Shown: positions 1 to 10,472 of the stretch, in pieces
Position numbering within the stretch: the stretch's first letter is position 1
How the letters are laid out: the number at the start of each line of letters is the position of its first letter
DNA from: Mycobacterium sp. E2479
GTDB taxonomy: Bacteria > Actinomycetota > Actinomycetes > Mycobacteriales > Mycobacteriaceae
Direction of reading: 5' to 3'
DNA length: 64,000 nucleotides
NCBI RefSeq assembly: GCF_001667925.1
Contig: NZ_LZJR01000050.1
Location: 1 to 64,000 of the forward strand
Notes under the pieces: model-generated
Told to the model about the DNA's origin: nothing
Databases searched by the model: none
The model's input: the letters and a program-made list of their open reading frames with translations, nothing else
Program-made: the position numbers and the translations under genes

Positions 1-254
1 ACGCCGTGGCGCACCGACTCGCGTAGCCCGGGATCCAGCAGCACCTCGGCGTCGTAGTGGGTGTGTACGTCGAGGAAGCCGGGCACCACCCACTTGCCGG
101 CCGCGTCGATCACCTCGGGGCACCCGGTCTCATCCAGCGACTGGGTGGACACGGTGGCCACGACGCCGTCGCGAATGCCGAGCGTGCGCGTCAGGGGCGG
201 GCAGCCCGTCCCGTCGAACCACAATCCGTCGCGGATGATCACGTCGTAGGCCAT
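1..254 (-). CDS. N-acyl-D-amino-acid deacylase-type amidohydrolase (5' part only)
   Basis: Only the first 84 codons are in the window; the gene continues past base 1. The N terminus reads MAYDVIIRDGLWFDGTG and runs into VVPGFLDVHTHYDAE, the metal-binding HxH strand of the amidohydrolase superfamily, in the pattern of the D-aminoacylase/D-hydantoinase-like branch. The H37Rv neighbour at this place, Rv2913c, is annotated as a D-amino-acid aminohydrolase. The ATG at 254 has GGAGGAAACC just upstream; an in-frame ATG at 266 lies before this ribosome binding site and is less likely. A 20-bp palindrome sits about 40 bp upstream. The substrate cannot be told from this fragment. Confidence 0.85.
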   Translation of the reverse strand, partial: MAYDVIIRDGLWFDGTGCPPLTRTLGIRDGVVATVSTQSLDETGCPEVIDAAGKWVVPGFLDVHTHYDAEVLLDPGLRESVRHG

Positions 255-292
255 GGTTTCCTCCATGTCGTTGATGGCGGAACGCTAACATA

Positions 293-312
293 GATAGCAA
301 GCACTCGCAATC
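293..312. promoter_or_regulatory. Candidate operator, 20-bp palindrome
   Basis: GATAGCAAGCACTCGCAATC has 14 of 20 positions in dyad symmetry (GATnGCnAGnnCTnGCnATC). It lies 39 bp upstream of the amidohydrolase ATG at 254. The shape is typical of a TetR-family site, and in H37Rv a TetR gene (Rv2912c) neighbours the orthologue. That the two are linked is inference. Confidence 0.4.
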
Positions 313-441
313 TTTTTGGCGCGGAACGTTGAGAAATATTCGGCGTTGGTGGTTAGTGTGCGGCATTGCGCCGCGCCGCGGCCGCAATCGCGCTGACCTC
401 GGCGCGGCGGGGCAGCACTGCGACGTCCCGCAAGTGCGCGG

Positions 442-1524
442 CTAGGCCGGTGACCGGAAGATGTTGCCGCGCAGCATGATCAGGTCGGGACTGTTCAATA
501 TGGCGGCGCCCGAACGCGGGTCGGTCGAGTAGCACAGCAAGTCCGCCGAGGCGCCGTGATCCAGCCCTGGCCGGCCGAGCCAGCGGCGCGCGTCCCAGCA
601 CGCCGCGCCCAGCGCTTCGGTCGGGCTCATCCCGATGCTCTTGAGCGCTTCGACCTCGTCGGCGATGCGCCCGGGCGCGACCATGGTGCCGGCATCGCTG
701 CCGGCGTAGATCGGCACGCCCGCCTCGCGGGCCGCCGCGATCCGGGACAGCCCACGCGCATGCAGATCACGCATGTGCGCGGCATACGCGGGATACTTCG
801 AGGCGGCGTCGGCGATCCCGGGAAAGTTCTCCACGATGTTGACCAGCGTCGGGACCAGGACGGTCCCATGCTCGACCATCAGCTCAATGGTGTCGTCGTC
901 CACGCCGGTCCCGTGCTCGATGCAGTCGATGCCGGCGCTGATCAGCCCGGGCAACGCGTCCTCACTGAAGACGTGCGCGGTGACCCGGGCGCCGTGGACA
1001 TGCGCGGTTTCGATCGCGGCCTTGAGCACGTCGTCGGACCACAGTGGGGCCAGATCGCCGACGCTGCGGTCGATCCAGTCGCCGACCAGCTTGATCCAGC
1101 CGTCGCCCCGCTTGGCCTCCTCGGCCACCGCCTGCGGCAGTTGCCATTCGTCTTCGAGCTCACGCGAGAAGCCCGCGGCATACCGCTTGGGTCTGGCCAG
1201 ATGCTTTCCGGCCCGAATGATTCGGGGCAGATCGTCGCGGTCGTCGAGGCTGCGGGTGTCGGTCGGGGACCCGCAGTCCCGCAACAGCAGCGCGCCGACA
1301 TCGCGTTCGATCTCGGCCTGGGCGATTGCGTCGTCCAGCGGGATCTCGCCGTGATCACCCAGGCCGACGTGGCAGTGGGCATCGACCAGCCCGGGCACGA
1401 TCCAGCCGCCGTCGAAGACCGTCTCGGCGCCCGCGACGGGTTCGGCGCTGATGCGGCCGTCGACTATCCACAGTTCGATCTTGGTTTCGTCGGGCAGCCC
1501 CACGCCCCGCACGTGCATGCGCAC
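442..1524 (-). CDS. Amidohydrolase family protein (Rv2915c-like)
   Basis: A 360-residue amidohydrolase. The N-terminal beta part is followed by GLVDAHCHVGLGDHG, the first metal-binding HxH strand. Further on come a conserved histidine region (ARVTAHVFSED) and the IYAGSDAGTMVAPG strand with the catalytic aspartate near residue 280. The family is imidazolonepropionase/prolidase-like metal-dependent hydrolases, probably cytosolic; the substrate is unknown. It is the last gene of a minus-strand run after ffh, separated from it by two copies of a 51-bp repeat. In H37Rv pknI lies between this gene and the next amidohydrolase; here only 187 bp of non-coding DNA separates them. Start ATG 1524; a second in-frame ATG at 1518 is possible. 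Confidence 0.9.
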   Translation of the reverse strand: MRMHVRGVGLPDETKIELWIVDGRISAEPVAGAETVFDGGWIVPGLVDAHCHVGLGDHGEIPLDDAIAQAEIERDVGALLLRDCGSPTDTRSLDDRDDLPRIIRAGKHLARPKRYAAGFSRELEDEWQLPQAVAEEAKRGDGWIKLVGDWIDRSVGDLAPLWSDDVLKAAIETAHVHGARVTAHVFSEDALPGLISAGIDCIEHGTGVDDDTIELMVEHGTVLVPTLVNIVENFPGIADAASKYPAYAAHMRDLHARGLSRIAAAREAGVPIYAGSDAGTMVAPGRIADEVEALKSIGMSPTEALGAACWDARRWLGRPGLDHGASADLLCYSTDPRSGAAILNSPDLIMLRGNIFRSPA

Positions 1525-1546
1525 CGGGCGGCTACCTGCTTCCGGC

Positions 1547-1644
1547 CCAATGGTGACGACCCGCTTCGCCCGGCTCCGCCGCGCTCGCGATCGCGCCCCA
1601 ATGGTGACGACCCGCTTCGCCCGGCTCCGCTGCGCTCGCGATCG
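1547..1644. repeat. Intergenic tandem repeat locus A (51-bp unit, about 2 copies)
   Basis: Two copies begin CCAATGGTGACGACCCGC at 1547 and 1598. They end in the palindromic GCGATCG core directly beside the ffh stop codon (1645-1647). The unit is shared, in diverged form, with loci near 11.9, 22.7, 40.5, 47.0 and 54.2 kb. Confidence 0.9.
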
Positions 1645-3222
1645 TCACGACTTGCCCGGGAACTTCAGCTTGGACAGATCGAAGTCGGCCAGCCCCGGCG
1701 GCAGCTCGTTGAGCCCTTCGGGCATCTGCGACAGGTCGGGGAACCCGACCGGCATGCCCGGCACCCCGGCTCCCAGGGGGTTGCGCGCCTTCGGCGGTGT
1801 CGGCCCGCGTCCGCCCTTCTTGCCCTTTTTGCCGGCCTTGCCCTTCGCCCCCTTGGACTTTCGCGTCGCGGACTTGCGACCGATGCCCGGGATGCCCATG
1901 CCACCGAGCATCGACGACATCATCTTGCGGGCCTCGAAGAAGCGGTCCACCAGCTGGTTGACCTCGGACACGGTGACGCCCGACCCGTTGGCGATGCGCA
2001 GCCGCCGCGACGCGTTGATGATCTTCGGATCGGCACGCTCTGCAGGCGTCATGCCGCGAATGATGGCCTGCAGGCGGTCGAGCTGGCGGTCGTCGACCTG
2101 GGCCAGCGCGTCCTTCATCTGCCCGGCGCCCGGCAACATGCCCAGCAGGTTGCCGATCGGGCCCATCTTGCGGATGGCCAGCATCTGTTCCAGGAAGTCC
2201 TCGAGCGTGAGCTCGCCGGTGCCGATCTTCACGGCGGCGGCCTCGGCCTGTTCGGCGTCGAAGACCTGTTCGGCCTGCTCGATTAGGCTCAGCACGTCGC
2301 CCATGCCCAGGATGCGGCTGGACATCCGGTCCGGGTGGAAGACGTCGAAGTCCTCCAGCTTCTCGCCGGTGGACGCGAAAAGGATTGGGACACCGGTCAC
2401 CTCGCGGACCGAGAGCGCCGCGCCACCGCGGGCGTCACCGTCGAGCTTGGTCAGCACCGCCCCGGTGAAGCCGACGCCCTCGCGAAACGCCTCCGCGGTG
2501 GTGACGGCGTCCTGACCGATCATCGCGTCGAGCACGAACAGGACTTCGTCGGGATTTATCGCCTCGCGGATGGCCGCGGCCTGCGCCATCAACTCGTCGT
2601 CGATACCCAGCCGGCCCGCGGTGTCGACGATGACGACGTCGAAATGCTTGGCCTGCGCCTCGGCGAGGCCGGCCGCCGCGACGGCGACCGGGTCCCCGAC
2701 GGAACCGGCATCCGGGCCGGAAGGGGGGGTGCCGGGATGCGGCGCGAAGACCGGTACCCCGGCGCGCTGCCCGACGACCTGCAGCTGGTTCACCGCGGCG
2801 GGGCGTTGCAGGTCGCACGCCACCAGCAGCGGGGTGTGTCCCTGTCCGCGCAGCCAGGCGGCCAGCTTCCCGGCCAGCGACGTCTTACCGGAACCCTGCA
2901 GTCCGGCGAGCATCACCACGGTCGGCGGCGTCTTCGCGAACGCCAGCTGGCGGGTTTCGCCGCCCAGGATGCCGATCAGTTCCTCGTTGACGATCTTGAC
3001 GACCTGTTGGGCCGGGTTGAGAGCGCTGGACACCTCGGCGCCCTTGGCGCGGTCCTTGATCCGGGTGACGAAAGCGCGCACCACCGGTAGCGACACGTCG
3101 GCTTCCAGCAGGGCCAACCGGATTTCGCGGGTGGTGGCCTCGATATCAGCGTCGGTCAAACGACCCTTGCCGCGTAGCCCTGCGAGGGCACCGGTCAACC
3201 GGTCGGACAGCGATTCAAACAC
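1645..3222 (-). CDS. ffh: Signal recognition particle GTPase Ffh (SRP54)
   Basis: A 525-residue SRP54 protein. It binds the SRP RNA and nascent signal peptides and docks with FtsY (encoded at 10.5-11.8 kb) at the membrane. The N domain covers residues 1-95. The G domain has the P-loop GLQGSGKT (107-114), DTAGR (200-204) and TKLDGDARGG (about 258-267). The methionine-rich M domain runs from about 310 to 445 (MLAIRKMGPIGNLLGMLPG, then MMSSMLGGMGIPGIG). A basic tail of KGAKGKAGKKGKKGG type and a Pro/Gly-rich end follow, which is longer than in E. coli Ffh but usual for mycobacteria. The G domain carries a Pro/Gly-rich insert near residues 160-178. Start ATG 3222. Confidence 0.97.
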   Translation of the reverse strand: MFESLSDRLTGALAGLRGKGRLTDADIEATTREIRLALLEADVSLPVVRAFVTRIKDRAKGAEVSSALNPAQQVVKIVNEELIGILGGETRQLAFAKTPPTVVMLAGLQGSGKTSLAGKLAAWLRGQGHTPLLVACDLQRPAAVNQLQVVGQRAGVPVFAPHPGTPPSGPDAGSVGDPVAVAAAGLAEAQAKHFDVVIVDTAGRLGIDDELMAQAAAIREAINPDEVLFVLDAMIGQDAVTTAEAFREGVGFTGAVLTKLDGDARGGAALSVREVTGVPILFASTGEKLEDFDVFHPDRMSSRILGMGDVLSLIEQAEQVFDAEQAEAAAVKIGTGELTLEDFLEQMLAIRKMGPIGNLLGMLPGAGQMKDALAQVDDRQLDRLQAIIRGMTPAERADPKIINASRRLRIANGSGVTVSEVNQLVDRFFEARKMMSSMLGGMGIPGIGRKSATRKSKGAKGKAGKKGKKGGRGPTPPKARNPLGAGVPGMPVGFPDLSQMPEGLNELPPGLADFDLSKLKFPGKS

Positions 3223-3313
3223 CCCGCCAGCCTAGTGGTGGGCTCAGGCTGCTCGCCCGGCGCAGGTTCGGCGACGCATAAATGACGCAGAAGACACGCC
3301 GGAGGACGTCCTC

Positions 3314-4150
3314 GTGGCTTATGTTTCGGCAAGTCGACGGCGGAAGGTCAGGCTCATGCTCGAGGTGATCGACAGGGGGTCGTGCACCGAAGCGCATCCG
3401 GTGCCTCTGCTCTTCGTGCACGGCGGCTGGCACGGCGCATGGTGCTGGGAACACTTTCTGGACTTCTTCGCCGATGCCGGCTACCGCGCGGTCGCGATGA
3501 GCCTGCGCGGACACGGCGCGAGCCCCACGTCCAAACCGCTGCCGAAGGTGTCCATCGCCGACTACATCGACGACGTCCGTTCCGTGGCGGACGACCTGGG
3601 CGGTGGGCCGGTGCTGATCGGCCATTCCCTGGGCGGTTTCGTGATCCAGCGCTACCTCGAGGATCGAAGCGCTCCGGCGGCGGTGCTGGTGGGCTCCGTG
3701 CCGCCGCAGGGCGTGCTCACCCTGGCGTTGCGGGTCTGGCGGCGGCGACCGTCGATGACGATGGAATCGTGGAGCGATCCCACGCTGCTGAAGTTTCTCG
3801 CCACCCCGGCGCTGGCCCGCGAGTACCTGTTCTGCGCCGACACTCCCGAGGCCGTCGTCGAATCCTGTCGGCAACGCGCCGGGGCCGAGAGCGTTCGCGC
3901 GGCCATGACCGACCCGATCGTCCGCCGCGTCAGAACCAAGCGGGTGACCACACCGATCTTGGTCCTGGGCGCCGAGTACGACGGCTTCGTCAGTGTCCGT
4001 GAGGTGTGCAACACCGCGCGCGCCTACCGCACCGAGCCGGAATTCTTCTCCATGGGCCACAACATGATGCTCGAACCGGGCTGGGCCGACGTTGCCGGGC
4101 GCATCCACGAATGGCTCCAGACCCGCGAAACGGTGAGCCCGAAACGATAG
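3314..4150 (+). CDS. Alpha/beta hydrolase
   Basis: A 278-residue alpha/beta-fold hydrolase. It has the oxyanion stretch FVHGGWHGAWCW (34-45), the nucleophile elbow GHSLGG (Ser105), an acidic residue in LGAEYDGFVS near 223 and the catalytic His in GHNMMLEPGW near 250. The closest type is the MhpC/EstC-like esterase or carbon-carbon hydrolase group; the substrate is unknown. The GTG at 3314 has GGAGGA at 3301-3306 with good spacing; ATG 3356 (264 aa) is an alternative. It stands between ffh and the helicase, where H37Rv has no gene, so it is probably an accessory insertion. Confidence 0.88.
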   Translation: MAYVSASRRRKVRLMLEVIDRGSCTEAHPVPLLFVHGGWHGAWCWEHFLDFFADAGYRAVAMSLRGHGASPTSKPLPKVSIADYIDDVRSVADDLGGGPVLIGHSLGGFVIQRYLEDRSAPAAVLVGSVPPQGVLTLALRVWRRRPSMTMESWSDPTLLKFLATPALAREYLFCADTPEAVVESCRQRAGAESVRAAMTDPIVRRVRTKRVTTPILVLGAEYDGFVSVREVCNTARAYRTEPEFFSMGHNMMLEPGWADVAGRIHEWLQTRETVSPKR

Positions 4151-4257
4151 CCAGTCGAGTCGTTGGTGCGCCGAAAAGCGTTGGCGTGCTAGATTTCACA
4201 GCCGCGACTCAATCGAGTCAGCCGCGTCGACGAGCAACGAACGGGGGGCCTGTGTCG

Positions 4258-6006
4258 ATGCCGCTCAGCGACATCCAGGCGCGGGCCGACAGCGATCCCA
4301 GCGACACCGGCGTGCTGCGCGGCTGGCAGCGCAGGGCGCTGGTGCGCTACCTCGCCGGTCAGCCGCGCGATTTCCTGGCGGTGGCCACGCCGGGCTCGGG
4401 GAAAACGACCTTCGCCTTGCGGGTGGCGGTCGAACTGCTGGGCCAACGGGCCGTCGAGCACGTCACCGTCGTCGTGCCCACCGAACACCTGAAGGTGCAG
4501 TGGGCGCAGGCCGCGCAGCGTTACGGCCTGGCCCTGGACCCGAGGTTCTCCAATGGCAACCCGCGGATCGCGCCGGAGTATCACGGGGTGATGGTCACCT
4601 ACGCGCAGATCGCAGCGCACCCGACGTTGCACCGGGTGCGCACCGAGCAACGCAAAACGCTGGTCATCTTCGACGAGATACACCACGGCGGTGACGCCAA
4701 AACGTGGGGCGATGCCATCCGCGAAGCCTTCGCGGACGCCACCCGCCGACTCGCCCTGACGGGAACGCCCTTTCGTAGCGACGACAGCCCCATCCCGTTC
4801 GTGACCTACGAGGCCGGTCCCGACGGGATACGGCGTTCGCGAGCCGACCACACCTACGGCTACACCGACGCGCTCGCCGACGGCGTGGTCCGTCCCGTGG
4901 TGTTCCTCGCCTATTCCGGGGAGGCGCGGTGGCGCGACAGCGCCGGGGAGGAGCACTCGGCGCGCCTCGGCGAGCCGCTGTCGGCCGAGCAGACGGCGCG
5001 CGCGTGGCGCACGGCGCTGGATCCGGCCGGCGAATGGATGCCCGCGGTGATCAGGGCCGCGGATCTGCGGCTGCGCCAACTGCGCACGCACATACCCGAT
5101 GCCGGCGCAATGATCATCGCTTCGGATCAGACGGCGGCGCGCGCCTATGCCGCCCTCCTGACGAAGCTGACCGGCGAGACGCCGACGCTGGTGCTCTCCG
5201 ACGATCCCGGATCGTCGGCGCGGATCAGCGAATTCGCCGCGAGCACCAGCCGCTGGCTGGTCGCGGTGCGCATGGTCTCCGAAGGCGTCGACGTGCCGCG
5301 GCTGTCGGTCGGGATCTACGCCACCAGCGCCTCGACGCCGCTGTTCTTCGCGCAGGCCGTCGGCCGGTTCGTGCGGTCGCGTCGTCCGGGGGAAATCGCA
5401 AGCATCTTCGTGCCGTCGGTGCCCAACCTGCTGCAGCTGGCCAGTGAGCTGGAGGCCCAGCGCAACCACGTGCTCGGCGAGCCGCACCGCGTCTTAGAGG
5501 GTGACCCGCTCGAGAGCGATCCCGCCACCAAGGCGCAGGACGAGAAGAGCGACCTCGACAAGGGGTTCACCTCGTTGGGTGCCGACGCGGAACTCGATCA
5601 GCTCATCTTCGACGGATCATCGTTTGGCACCGCCGCTCCGGCCGGCAGCGACGAGGAAGCGGACTACCTCGAGATCCCGGGGCTGCTCGATGCCGATCAG
5701 ATGCGCACCCTGCTGCACCAGCGCCAGGACGAACAGCTGCAGAAGCGGGCCCAGTTGCAAAAGGCAGGCGGCTTGTTGTCGGGCGTCGGCACACCTCCGG
5801 CGACCGTGCAGGGCCAGCTCCGGGAGTTGCGCCGCGAGCTGAACACCCTCGTCTCGATCGCCCATCACCGCACCGGAAAGCCGCACGGCTGGATCCACAG
5901 CGAACTGCGCCGCCGCTGCGGCGGCCCCCCGATCGCCGCGGCGAGCCGCGAGCAGCTGCGCGCGCGCATCGACGCCGTGCGCCGGCTCAATGCCGAGCAT
6001 TCTTGA
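4258..6006 (+). CDS. DEAD/DEAH-type superfamily 2 helicase (Rv2917-like)
   Basis: A 582-residue SF2 helicase or DNA translocase. Motif I is TPGSGKT (44-50), motif Ia VVVPTEHLKVQW, motif II DEIHHGGD, motif III LTGTPFRSD and motif VI QAVGRFVRSRRPGE. The C-terminal part has a Gln/Lys-rich coiled coil (HQRQDEQLQKRAQLQK) and a domain with HHRTGKPHGWIHSELRR. The layout resembles restriction-type or RadD-like helicases; the mycobacterial orthologue is uncharacterised as far as I know. ATG 4258 is chosen because GGGGGG ends 9 nt upstream; GTG 4252 is an alternative. It converges on glnD. Confidence 0.9.
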   Translation: MPLSDIQARADSDPSDTGVLRGWQRRALVRYLAGQPRDFLAVATPGSGKTTFALRVAVELLGQRAVEHVTVVVPTEHLKVQWAQAAQRYGLALDPRFSNGNPRIAPEYHGVMVTYAQIAAHPTLHRVRTEQRKTLVIFDEIHHGGDAKTWGDAIREAFADATRRLALTGTPFRSDDSPIPFVTYEAGPDGIRRSRADHTYGYTDALADGVVRPVVFLAYSGEARWRDSAGEEHSARLGEPLSAEQTARAWRTALDPAGEWMPAVIRAADLRLRQLRTHIPDAGAMIIASDQTAARAYAALLTKLTGETPTLVLSDDPGSSARISEFAASTSRWLVAVRMVSEGVDVPRLSVGIYATSASTPLFFAQAVGRFVRSRRPGEIASIFVPSVPNLLQLASELEAQRNHVLGEPHRVLEGDPLESDPATKAQDEKSDLDKGFTSLGADAELDQLIFDGSSFGTAAPAGSDEEADYLEIPGLLDADQMRTLLHQRQDEQLQKRAQLQKAGGLLSGVGTPPATVQGQLRELRRELNTLVSIAHHRTGKPHGWIHSELRRRCGGPPIAAASREQLRARIDAVRRLNAEHS

Positions 6007-6008
6007 GC

Positions 6009-6036
6009 CAGCGCGGCGCGCCGGGTCGGCGCGCTG
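6009..6036. terminator. GC-rich hairpin between convergent genes
   Basis: Arms CAGCGCG (6009-6015) and CGCGCTG (6030-6036) sit in the 34-bp gap between the helicase stop and the glnD stop. There is no T-run. A bidirectional terminator is inferred from position and shape. Confidence 0.45.
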
Positions 6037-6040
6037 AGCC

Positions 6041-8512
6041 CTAGTCGCCGACCGGTTCCTCGAGCACCTCGACCGCCGGCCCGCCCAACACGGCCAGCAG
6101 GCTCTGCTCGACCCCGTCGCGCGCCCGGTGCCCGGCGTCGGCGTCGGCCGGCACCGTCACACAGAAGACATCCGCCGCCGTCGACCCGAAGGTGTTGACC
6201 TTCGCCCAGACGATGTCGGTGCCCGCGCGCTCCAGCGCGCGGGTCAGCAGCGCGAGCAGCCCCAGGCGGTCCGTGGCGCGGACTTCGACGATCAACTGGT
6301 CGGGTGAGGCCGAGTCGACCCACAGGATGCGCGGCGGTGCGCTCGACCGCGTGACGGGCACCCCGACCTGTACCTCGCCGGCGCGGCTGGTTGGGACGCT
6401 GACGGCGTCGCCGTCGCGCTTCTCCAAGGTGCCCAGCACGTCGACGTCGCCGGCGAGCGCGCCGTTGAACTGCTGGCGCAGCAGGCCGGCCTCCGGCGGT
6501 GAACCGAATAACGGCGACACCACGAACTCGACGATCGCGAATCCCTCGTGAGTGCTGGCCGAGGCCGAATGGATGCGCAGCGAGTTCAGCGCCAGCACCG
6601 CGGCGGCTTTGGACACCAGCCCCCGCTGATCCGGTGCGGCCATCACCACATCCACGCGTTCGCCACCGCCGGGCTTGATGTCCACATGCACGCCGCGATC
6701 GGTGGCGAGCGAGAGATATTGCGGCGCAGCGGGTTCGGCCTCGGGCAGGGGCTCGCCGGCCATCACCAGCCGGCATCTGCGGACCAGGTCGTCGATCAAC
6801 GACGCCTTCCACTCGCTCCACACTCCGGGGCCGGTGGCCTTCGAGTCCGCCTCGGTCAGCGCGTGCAGGACTTCCAGCAGTAGCGCGTCCCCGCTCAGCG
6901 ATTTCACCACGCGCTCAATGGTATTGGGATCGTTGAGGTCGCTGCGGGTGGCCACCATCGGCAACAGCAGATGGTGGCGGACCAGTTGGGCGAGCAACTC
7001 GGCCTCGGCCGGCGGCATGCCCAGCCTCGGCCCGATCTCGAGCGCCAGGCCCGCACCGAGCACGCTGTGGTCGACGCCGCGGCCTTTGCCGATGTCGTGC
7101 AGCAGAGCGCCGAGCGCGAGCAGGTCGGGCCGCGCCACCCGGGTGGACAGCGGCGCGGCGTTGACGGTCGTCTCGATCACGTGGCGGTCCACCGTCCATT
7201 TGTGCGCGACGTCGCGGGGCGGCAGGTCGCGGATGGCGTCCCATTCGGGTAGCAGTCGGCCCCACAGCCCGGTGCGGTCGAGCGCCTCGATCGTCGCCAC
7301 TGTCGTCGGCCCAGCGGACAGCACAACGAGCAAGTCGTCCAACGACTCTCGCGGCCACGGCACCGGCATCTCCGGCGCGCTGGCAGCCAGCCGGCTCAGC
7401 GTGGCGGCGCCGATCGGCAACCCCGTATCGGCCGACGCGGCGGCCACCCGCAACACCAAGCCGACGTCGGTATCAGGGCGTGCGTCGCGAGCGAGCACGA
7501 TCTCTCCGGCATATTCGACGACACCCTCGTCCAGCGGGCGGCGCTTGGGCCGCCGCACCAGGGCCGTCACCCCGCGCCGCGGCAGCGCGTTCTCGGCGGT
7601 CCGAATGCCGGTCTCGGCATGGTAGGCGATGGTGCGCCCGGCACCGGAAAGCTTGCGCGCCAAGTCAAATCGATCTCCGATGTGCAGGGCGGCACTGATC
7701 TCGTCGGCGTATTGAGCCTGCAGCTGATCGCGTCCGCGTCCCGACACACGGTGCAGCTCGGTGCGCACGTCGAGCAGCGTCAGGTGAGCATCGTCGAGGG
7801 AACCCCCGGGTGACTCGGGACGGGCCATGCCGTGGCGGTCGATCAGCTGGGCCACGCCCAGCGCGTCTAGCAGTTGCACATCGCGAAGTCCGCCGCGACC
7901 CGACTTCAAATCCGGCTCCGCCCGCTGCGCGATGCGGCCACAACGTTCCCAGCGGGCCTGCGTAATTTCGACGAGCTCGTTCATCCGGGAGCGGATTGCG
8001 CTGCGCCACTGCTGTCGTGCGCCGGCGATCAATTCGTCGGACAGTCGCGCATCGCCGGCGATATGGCGGGCGTCGAGCATGCCCAGCGCCGCGATCATGT
8101 CGGCATTGGCCACACCGAGGGCTCCGGAGACGGTCCGCACGCTGTGGTCGAGCCGAACGTTGGCGTCCCACAGCGGATACCACAACTTGTCGGCCACTTC
8201 GCCGATCACGTCGTCAGACTTGTTGTCGTGCAACAGCATCAGATCGAGATCGGAATACGGCAACAGCTCGTGTCGGCCCAATCCGCCGATCCCGACGACC
8301 GCAAAACCACCGTCGTCGGCGATCCCGATCTCGGCCGCCTTGGCCATCAACCATGATTCGTGCAGATCCAGCCAGGCGTGCCGAAGTTCGGCGGCGTGCA
8401 GCTTGCTGCCCTCAGACAGCAGTTGGCGCCGCGAGGCAGCCAGATCGACTGCCCCGCAGGCGCTTTCTGCCCCCGCTAGATGCCCGGACGAGTCGGGGTC
8501 GTTCGGGGTCAT
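6041..8512 (-). CDS. glnD: PII nucleotidyltransferase / nucleotidyl-removing enzyme GlnD
   Basis: An 823-residue enzyme that modifies and demodifies the PII protein encoded just upstream (glnB). In actinobacteria the transfer is adenylyl rather than uridylyl. The nucleotidyltransferase domain has [18 protein letters not shown] (75-92; Asp88 and Asp90 as metal ligands). The HD domain has [13 protein letters not shown] near residue 470. Two ACT domains follow at the C terminus ([13 protein letters not shown] near 645 and [13 protein letters not shown] near 750), which sense glutamine. It is the third gene of amt-glnB-glnD, 45 bp after glnB. The start ATG 8512 is directly preceded by GGGAGGGG. 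Confidence 0.96.
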   Translation of the reverse strand: MTPNDPDSSGHLAGAESACGAVDLAASRRQLLSEGSKLHAAELRHAWLDLHESWLMAKAAEIGIADDGGFAVVGIGGLGRHELLPYSDLDLMLLHDNKSDDVIGEVADKLWYPLWDANVRLDHSVRTVSGALGVANADMIAALGMLDARHIAGDARLSDELIAGARQQWRSAIRSRMNELVEITQARWERCGRIAQRAEPDLKSGRGGLRDVQLLDALGVAQLIDRHGMARPESPGGSLDDAHLTLLDVRTELHRVSGRGRDQLQAQYADEISAALHIGDRFDLARKLSGAGRTIAYHAETGIRTAENALPRRGVTALVRRPKRRPLDEGVVEYAGEIVLARDARPDTDVGLVLRVAAASADTGLPIGAATLSRLAASAPEMPVPWPRESLDDLLVVLSAGPTTVATIEALDRTGLWGRLLPEWDAIRDLPPRDVAHKWTVDRHVIETTVNAAPLSTRVARPDLLALGALLHDIGKGRGVDHSVLGAGLALEIGPRLGMPPAEAELLAQLVRHHLLLPMVATRSDLNDPNTIERVVKSLSGDALLLEVLHALTEADSKATGPGVWSEWKASLIDDLVRRCRLVMAGEPLPEAEPAAPQYLSLATDRGVHVDIKPGGGERVDVVMAAPDQRGLVSKAAAVLALNSLRIHSASASTHEGFAIVEFVVSPLFGSPPEAGLLRQQFNGALAGDVDVLGTLEKRDGDAVSVPTSRAGEVQVGVPVTRSSAPPRILWVDSASPDQLIVEVRATDRLGLLALLTRALERAGTDIVWAKVNTFGSTAADVFCVTVPADADAGHRARDGVEQSLLAVLGGPAVEVLEEPVGD

Positions 8513-8557
8513 CCCCTCCCGGCCCGCCCGGGTCGAATCAGCAATTGACAGCGGATG

Positions 8558-10329
<1,772 letters not shown>

Positions 10330-10384
10330 TCGCAATCTCCTCCGGTCGGCCCACAATTGGCCGTCAGACGCGCATCTGATGACC

Positions 10385-10396
10385 TGTTCCAGAACA
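10385..10396. promoter_or_regulatory. 12-bp palindrome upstream of amt
   Basis: TGTTCCAGAACA (5-bp arms, 2-bp centre) lies 56-67 bp before the amt start. It is in the right place for an operator or promoter-proximal site of the nitrogen operon. It does not match the usual GlnR consensus (gTnAC-n6-GnAAC). Confidence 0.3.
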
Positions 10397-10436
10397 TTGC
10401 GAGATGGTTGTTTCGGCGATGGGGCCGCCATGTTTC

Positions 10437-10456
10437 AGCGGGATTAACGTCCCGCT
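10437..10456 (-). terminator. Hairpin between ftsY and amt
   Basis: Arms AGCGGGA (10437-10443) and TCCCGCT (10450-10456) are perfect, with a 6-nt loop, 16 bp after the ftsY stop. No T-run follows on the minus strand, so it could be a mycobacterial-type terminator for ftsY or a protein site for the amt promoter. The sequence just beyond it holds a GAAAC half-site on the minus strand. Confidence 0.45.
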
Positions 10457-10472
10457 CACCGTGTAAGAGGTT

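Noticed and set aside
556..2286. Long plus-strand open frame across the amidohydrolase and ffh genes
   Set aside because: It is antisense to two clear genes with catalytic motifs, shows only Arg/Gly/Asp-rich shadow sequence, and owes its length to high GC.
10426..10463. GlnR box in the ftsY-amt gap
   Set aside because: The GAAAC half-site is present but the partner is off by one base and poorly matched, so it is not listed as a site.
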